Assembly (NCBI GenBank): GCA_963634825.1
Contig: CAVHCP010000008.1
Coordinates: 1-44,387, forward strand
Direction of reading: 5' to 3'
DNA length: 44,387 nt
From: Gallibacter sp963634825
GTDB lineage: Bacteria; Bacillota; Clostridia; Peptostreptococcales; Anaerovoracaceae
A program made the position numbers and the translations under genes. This document shows positions 39,604-44,387 of the stretch, one piece after another. The notes below the pieces were generated by a model. It was not told where the DNA came from. It did no database searches and saw only the letters and a list, made by a program, of their open reading frames with translations. Numbering within the stretch: the stretch's first letter is position 1; every line of letters begins with the position of its first letter.

Positions 39604-42054
39604 TTACTCCTTTTCCTCTGCATCGTGAATGACCTTTGCCATAGAGATTATATTTGCATCGTCAGAGACCTTCATTATCTTGACGCCTTGCGTTGCTCTG
39701 CTAAGCTCGGAAACATCCTTTGCGGCTATGCGTATAACGATGCCATCTGAATTTATAAGCATGATTTCATCGTCCTCCTCAACAGTAAGTGCTCCTATAA
39801 GCTCTCCTGTCTTATCAAATTTTCGCTTGTCATATGTGAGGATGCCCTTACCGCCTCTGTCTTGGCTTCTATACTCTTTAACCTTTGTTCTCTTACCATA
39901 ACCTTTTTCTGTCACGACAAGGAGCTCTTCCTTATTTCCATTTACGAGGCTCATTGACACCACTTCGTCATTTTCATCAAGCTTTATAGCACGCACTCCG
40001 CTCGCTGCTCTGCCCATTGGTCTTACGGTCGTCTCGTTAAATCTGATACTCTTTCCTTGCTTTGTAACTATTATCACATCGTCATTGCCCGATGTTTCCT
40101 CGATCGCAATAAGCTCATCGCCGTCCTTTAGATTTATAGCTATTATGCCATTTTTCCTATTTGTATCAAATTGTGAAAGCGCTGTCTTTTTGATAACACC
40201 CTTCTTTGTGACTGCCATAAGGAACATATCTTCCTTAAACTCTTTTATAGGAATAATCGCATTGATACGCTCCCTTTGGAGAAGGTTTAAGAAATTAACT
40301 GCCGGAGTTCCCTTTGCTGTCCTCGTTGCTTCGGGTATTTCGTATGCCTTAATTTTATGAGCTTTTCCCATATTTGTAAAGAACATCAAATAATCGTGGG
40401 TTGAAGTCATAATCAAATTTTTCACAAAGTCGTTTTCCCTCGTTGTGAGTCCTGTTATACCTTTGCCACCTCTTTTTTGAGTCTTATATGTGTCGGCAGG
40501 TATTCTCTTTAGATATCCGAGATGAGTTAGTGTAACCGCAACGCTTTTTTCTTCAATCATATCTTCCTCGTCGATTTCATTTACCGCCGCAGTTATCTTT
40601 GTCCTTCTCTCATCTGCATATTTTTCTTTTATCTCAAGCATTTCATCCTTAACTACTCCCATAAGTAGCTTTTCGTCTGCAAGAAGAGAATTATAATATG
40701 CTATCTTTTCCATGAGCTCCTTATACTCATTTTCTATTTTTTCTCTTTCAAGACCTTGAAGTCTTGCAAGTCTCATATCCAAAATAGATTGTGCCTGTAT
40801 GTCTGTAAGTGCAAATCTTTCGATAAGCTTTTCCTTAGCATTATTATACGAAGCCCTTATTATTTTGATTATCTCATCGATATTGTCAAGCGCTATCCTA
40901 AGTCCCTCTAAGATGTGAGCTCTTGCCTCTGCCTTTTTGAGGTCAAATTGAGTCCTTCTTGTCAATACATCCTTTTGATGCTTCAAATATTCGTCAAGCA
41001 TCTGATAAAGATTTAAAACCTTTGGCTCGCCGTCTACAAGAGCAATCATAATCATGCTAAATGTATCCTGAAGCTGTGTGTGCTTGTAAAGCCTATTTAA
41101 AGTTATCTGTGGATTTGCATCTTTTTTTAGCTCTACAACTATCCTCATACCGTGTCTGCTCGACTCATCACGAATAGTTGATATACCGTCAATCTTTTTA
41201 TCCTTAACAAGCATCGCCATCTTTTCGATAAGCCTTGCCTTATTTACTTGATAAGGGATTTCGGTTATGACAATCTGCATCCTGCCTCTTGTCGTTTCCT
41301 CTATCTCCGTCTTAGACCTTACCAAAATCTTGCCGTGGCCGGTTTTATAAGCCTCTCTGATACCGCTTTTGCCGAGTATCATAGCGCCAGTCGGAAAGTC
41401 AGGGCCTTTAACTATCTTCATTATATCTTCAATAGTCGCATCTTCGTGGTCTATCATATAGCATGCTGCGTCTATCGCTTCCGCAAGATTATGAGGCGGA
41501 ATAGAAGTTGCCATACCTACAGCTATACCATTAGATCCATTGACTAAAAGATTTGGAATCCTTGCAGGAAGTACTGCAGGCTCTTTTTCCTCTTCATCGA
41601 AGTTTGGCACAAAATCTACTGTTTCCTTTTCGATATCACGAAGCATTTGCAGTGCATACGGCGTCATCCTTGCCTCTGTATAACGCATCGCCGCAGCTCC
41701 GTCTCCGTCGACAGAACCAAAGTTTCCGTGACCGTCAACAAGCATATATCTTGTCGAAAAGTCCTGTGCCATTTTTACCATTGCATCGTATATAGAGCTG
41801 TCGCCGTGTGGGTGATATTTACCCATTACATCACCGACAATACGAGCTGATTTTTTATGTGGCTTATCCGGAGTAACTCCAAGCTGGCTCATACCATAAA
41901 GAATCCTTCTGTGTACCGGCTTTAGCCCGTCCCTTGCATCAGGAAGAGCTCTGCTGACTATAACGCTCATCGCATAGTCGATATACGAATTTTTCATTTC
42001 GTTGTGTATTTCGTGCTGTATCATTTTATTGTCTTCATGCATCATCTTTGTCAT
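39604..42054 (-). CDS. gyrA: DNA gyrase subunit A
   Basis: An 816-residue GyrA that cuts and rejoins DNA with GyrB to introduce negative supercoils. The catalytic Tyr is Y125 in AAMRYTEARM, and the quinolone region reads YHPHGDSSIYDAM with Ser86 and Asp90, the unmutated state at both main resistance positions. The C-terminal beta-pinwheel includes the QKRGGKGITGL GyrA box, which marks gyrase rather than topoisomerase IV. AAGGAGG precedes the ATG. It follows gyrB with 17 bases between. Confidence 0.97.
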   Translation of the reverse strand: MTKMMHEDNKMIQHEIHNEMKNSYIDYAMSVIVSRALPDARDGLKPVHRRILYGMSQLGVTPDKPHKKSARIVGDVMGKYHPHGDSSIYDAMVKMAQDFSTRYMLVDGHGNFGSVDGDGAAAMRYTEARMTPYALQMLRDIEKETVDFVPNFDEEEKEPAVLPARIPNLLVNGSNGIAVGMATSIPPHNLAEAIDAACYMIDHEDATIEDIMKIVKGPDFPTGAMILGKSGIREAYKTGHGKILVRSKTEIEETTRGRMQIVITEIPYQVNKARLIEKMAMLVKDKKIDGISTIRDESSRHGMRIVVELKKDANPQITLNRLYKHTQLQDTFSMIMIALVDGEPKVLNLYQMLDEYLKHQKDVLTRRTQFDLKKAEARAHILEGLRIALDNIDEIIKIIRASYNNAKEKLIERFALTDIQAQSILDMRLARLQGLEREKIENEYKELMEKIAYYNSLLADEKLLMGVVKDEMLEIKEKYADERRTKITAAVNEIDEEDMIEEKSVAVTLTHLGYLKRIPADTYKTQKRGGKGITGLTTRENDFVKNLIMTSTHDYLMFFTNMGKAHKIKAYEIPEATRTAKGTPAVNFLNLLQRERINAIIPIKEFKEDMFLMAVTKKGVIKKTALSQFDTNRKNGIIAINLKDGDELIAIEETSGNDDVIIVTKQGKSIRFNETTVRPMGRAASGVRAIKLDENDEVVSMSLVNGNKEELLVVTEKGYGKRTKVKEYRSQDRGGKGILTYDKRKFDKTGELIGALTVEEDDEIMLINSDGIVIRIAAKDVSELSRATQGVKIMKVSDDANIISMAKVIHDAEEKE

Positions 42055-42071
42055 CGTTTTGCCCCTCCTTT

Positions 42072-44012
42072 CTAAATATCAAGATTTTTAACATACTTTG
42101 CGTTTTCTTCGATAAACTTTCTTCGTGGCGGTACTTTGTCTCCCATGAGAGTTGTAAATATCTCATCGGCAGCCGCAACATCATCAAGTGTTATCTGTAT
42201 AAGCGTCCTGTTTGTGTAATCCATAGTTGTTTCCCAAAGCTGATGGAAGTCCATCTCACCAAGACCCTTATATCTTTGAATTGTCACCTTGCCCGGTTTT
42301 TCGGCAATCTCAGCTAAAAGCTTTTCCTGCTCTCTGTCCGAATATGTATAATAAACTTCATTCCCTTTTTTTACCTGGAAAAGAGGTGGCTGTGCCGCAT
42401 ATACATATCCTCCTTCTATAAGCGGTCTCATATATCTATAGAAGAATGTCAAAAGCAATGTCCTTATATGAGCTCCGTCGACATCGGCATCCGTCATAAT
42501 AATAATCTTATGATATCTCAGCTTTTCGATATCAAAATCATCACCGATATTGCAACCAAAGGCTGTTATCATATTTTTTATCTCATCGCTGTTTAAAATC
42601 TTATCAAGCCTTGCTTTTTCAACATTCAATATCTTACCTCTTAGAGGAAGCACTGCCTGTCTTTTTCTGTCTCTGCCATTTTTAGCAGAACCGCCCGCAG
42701 AGTCTCCCTCTACGAGGAATATTTCAGAAAGAGCAGGATCTTTTTCCTGACAATCTGCAAGTTTACCCGGAAGAGAAAATCCCTCAAGTACGCTGTTTTT
42801 CCTTGTTATATCTCTTGCCTTTCTTGCAGCCTCTCTTGCTCTTGCAGCTTGCAAAGCCTTATTCATTATAATCTTTGCCTGAGCAGGGTTTTCCTGTAAA
42901 AATGCCGTAAAATACTCATTTGTCTTTGTCTCAACAAAGCCCTTCATCTCACTGTTTCCAAGCTTACCCTTTGTCTGTCCTTCAAATTGCGGATTTGTAA
43001 GCTTTACGGAAATTACAGCAGTAAGACCTTCTCTTACATCATCTCCCGAAAGAGGATTATCATTTTCCTTTAAAAACTTATTTTTCTTTGCATAGTCATT
43101 AAAAACTCTTGTAAGAGCAGATTTAAATCCAGATAAGTGATATCCGCCATCAACGGTATTTATGTTATTTGCATATGACATAATTAGCTCGCTATATCTG
43201 TCCGTATACTGGAATGCAACCTCGACCTCCATATCGCCCTTGCCGGTTTTATCCTTCCCTTGAGCTTCAAAATATACAATATCAGGATGAATAACTTCTT
43301 TATTTTTATTCATAAACTGGACGAATTCCTTTATACCACCCTCATAGTGAAACTCTTCTTTTTTAGGCTTTTCCTCGCGCAAATCACTTAAAGTTATTTT
43401 TATTCCTTTATTTAAAAATGCCATTTCGCGCAATCTATGCTCTAAAGTATCAAAGCTAAATACTGTTTCTTCAAAAATTTCGGGATCAGGCCAAAATGTT
43501 GTTTTTGAGCCTGTATTTTTAGCTTTGCCTATAATATGCATTTTTTCGGTAGTCTTACCTCTTTCAAAGGCTAAAGCATAAATATTGCCGTCTCTTTTTA
43601 CTTCAACCTCCATCCTAGTTGAAAGAGCATTTACAACAGAGGCACCTACTCCGTGAAGTCCGCCTGATACTTTATATCCGCCACCGCCAAATTTACCGCC
43701 GGCATGAAGTACAGTATGTATAACCTCTACCGCAGGTATCTTTTCTTTTGGATGAATATCAACAGGCATTCCCCTGCCGTCATCCTCTACAGTTATAGAA
43801 TTATCTTTATTTATAGCTACATTTATAGTTTTGCAAAATCCAGCAAGCGCTTCGTCGACACTATTATCAACTATCTCATATACTAAGTGATGAAGTCCTT
43901 TTTCACCTGTCGAGCCTATATACATACCGGGTCTTTTTCTTACAGGTTCGAGTCCTTCGAGCACTTGTATTTGGTCTGCACCATACTGTTGTGTGCTATT
44001 TTCTTTTGCCAT
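42072..44012 (-). CDS. gyrB: DNA gyrase subunit B
   Basis: A 646-residue ATPase subunit of gyrase. GHKL ATPase motifs are VDNSVDEALAG (N box), DDGRGMPV (G1) and GLHGVGASVVNALS (G2); the TOPRIM domain has LVEGDSAGGSAK and MTDADVDGAHI; the C-terminus has RYKGLGEMDFHQLWETTMD. The length is standard. AAGGAG lies six bases before the ATG. It is downstream of recF, with a terminator between them, so it probably has its own promoter in the A/T-rich spacer at 44013-44060, which I could not assign precisely. Confidence 0.98.
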   Translation of the reverse strand: MAKENSTQQYGADQIQVLEGLEPVRKRPGMYIGSTGEKGLHHLVYEIVDNSVDEALAGFCKTINVAINKDNSITVEDDGRGMPVDIHPKEKIPAVEVIHTVLHAGGKFGGGGYKVSGGLHGVGASVVNALSTRMEVEVKRDGNIYALAFERGKTTEKMHIIGKAKNTGSKTTFWPDPEIFEETVFSFDTLEHRLREMAFLNKGIKITLSDLREEKPKKEEFHYEGGIKEFVQFMNKNKEVIHPDIVYFEAQGKDKTGKGDMEVEVAFQYTDRYSELIMSYANNINTVDGGYHLSGFKSALTRVFNDYAKKNKFLKENDNPLSGDDVREGLTAVISVKLTNPQFEGQTKGKLGNSEMKGFVETKTNEYFTAFLQENPAQAKIIMNKALQAARAREAARKARDITRKNSVLEGFSLPGKLADCQEKDPALSEIFLVEGDSAGGSAKNGRDRKRQAVLPLRGKILNVEKARLDKILNSDEIKNMITAFGCNIGDDFDIEKLRYHKIIIMTDADVDGAHIRTLLLTFFYRYMRPLIEGGYVYAAQPPLFQVKKGNEVYYTYSDREQEKLLAEIAEKPGKVTIQRYKGLGEMDFHQLWETTMDYTNRTLIQITLDDVAAADEIFTTLMGDKVPPRRKFIEENAKYVKNLDI

Positions 44013-44060
44013 CTTTCTCTCCTTATTTTTTATTTTATAAAATACATTTAATTATATAAT

Positions 44061-44094
44061 AAAACGCCCAATTTTTCAATTTAATGGGCGTTTT
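44061..44094 (-). terminator. Intrinsic terminator between recF and gyrB
   Basis: AAAACGCCCA (44061-44070) pairs with TGGGCGTTTT (44085-44094). On the minus strand it follows the recF stop by 9 bases and is followed by a short T run; the plus strand also has T6 after it. Confidence 0.75.
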
Positions 44095-44103
44095 TTATAT
44101 TTT

Positions 44104-44387
44104 TTATATTAAATTACCTTTTTTTATTTTTAATACCTTTATATCACTTAATTTTTCTAATATTTCATTTGAAATTTCTGTCGTCGTTATAAAAATTTGG
44201 ATATCTTTTAAAGTCTCTACTAAAAAGCTTTGCCTACTTATATCAAGCTCACTAAAAACATCATCAAGAAGTAAAATAGGACTTTCATTTTTTTCTTCTT
44301 TTAAAATTATTATTTCGGATAATTTTAGCGATAAAGCTGCCGTTCGTTGTTGTCCTTGCGAACCATACTTTCTCGCATCTATACCAT
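44104..44387 (-). CDS. recF: RecF, C-terminal part (cut by the window edge)
   Basis: The last 94 codons of RecF, an SMC-like ATPase that loads RecA at gaps. The ABC-type signature YGSQGQQRTAALSLKLSEI and the Walker B segment ILLLDDVFSELD are both visible, in the order found at the end of RecF. The stop is the TAA at 44106-44104. The start lies beyond 44387. The order recF-gyrB-gyrA is the usual dnaA-dnaN-recF-gyrB-gyrA arrangement near the origin. Confidence 0.95.
   Translation of the reverse strand, partial: GIDARKYGSQGQQRTAALSLKLSEIIILKEEKNESPILLLDDVFSELDISRQSFLVETLKDIQIFITTTEISNEILEKLSDIKVLKIKKGNLI

Overview
The window looks like a chromosomal segment of a low-GC Gram-positive anaerobe (Bacillota, class Clostridia). 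The evidence is a recF-gyrB-gyrA order next to a SigB/SigF-type sigma factor and its anti-sigma partner, an S6-SSB-S18 operon, a YybS-GdpP-L9-DnaB-DnaD replication/c-di-AMP cluster, RNase M5 beside KsgA, AAAGGAGG-type ribosome binding sites and consensus SigA promoters. A Family XIII/Anaerovoracaceae-like lineage (Mogibacterium/Eubacterium relatives) is my guess, not something the sequence proves. Most genes run on the minus strand, toward lower coordinates and away from the recF-gyrB end, which is normally close to oriC.

Layout, low to high coordinate. 1-0.73 kb: a degenerate HsdM-like fragment and a YbaK-type deacylase. 0.7-2.7 kb: an AIM24-family protein and an orphan F420-ligase-like protein. 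2.8-7.0 kb: a translation and nucleotide run read as glnS-yhbY-truA-dCMP deaminase-lipoprotein. 7.0-7.36 kb: a noncoding stretch with a nested hairpin and a terminator. 7.4-9.6 kb: a polar amino acid ABC importer, divergent from a hipBA module (9.9-11.4 kb); the shared control region is rich in palindromes. 11.5-18.5 kb: an alanine/sodium symporter, a phosphohexomutase with a low-complexity insert, a pyruvyl-transferase-like protein carrying a G9 tract, and an LtaS-like phosphoglycerol transferase. 18.5-20.3 kb: rsmA, rnmV and a DivIC/FtsB protein. 20.4-25.3 kb: an ABC exporter with its own two-component system, resembling antimicrobial-peptide sensing modules, back to back with an acyl-ACP thioesterase. 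26.2-31.8 kb: the YybS-GdpP-L9-DnaB-DnaD cluster. 31.9-32.9 kb: rpsF-ssb-rpsR. 33.0-37.4 kb: a DMT transporter divergent from a LysR regulator, a nucleotidyltransferase, a PAP2 phosphatase and a PlsC acyltransferase, the last two both cut by a 773-base N run. 37.4-44.4 kb: trpS, sigma factor, anti-sigma factor, gyrA, gyrB and the C-terminus of recF.

The points most worth a second look are: (1) the anti-sigma factor, which has lost the N-box Asn and the G1 box of its ATP site and instead carries seven cysteines including a CxxCxxC motif; (2) a DnaD-type primosome protein fused to what looks like the N-terminal zinc region of a DnaC/DnaI helicase loader but without the AAA+ domain; (3) a GdpP-type c-di-AMP phosphodiesterase without its usual two transmembrane helices; (4) the homopolymeric G9 tract inside the pyruvyl-transferase-like gene; and (5) the operator-like palindromes between hipBA and the amino acid transporter. 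I saw no rRNA, tRNA, CRISPR array, transposase or prophage gene.
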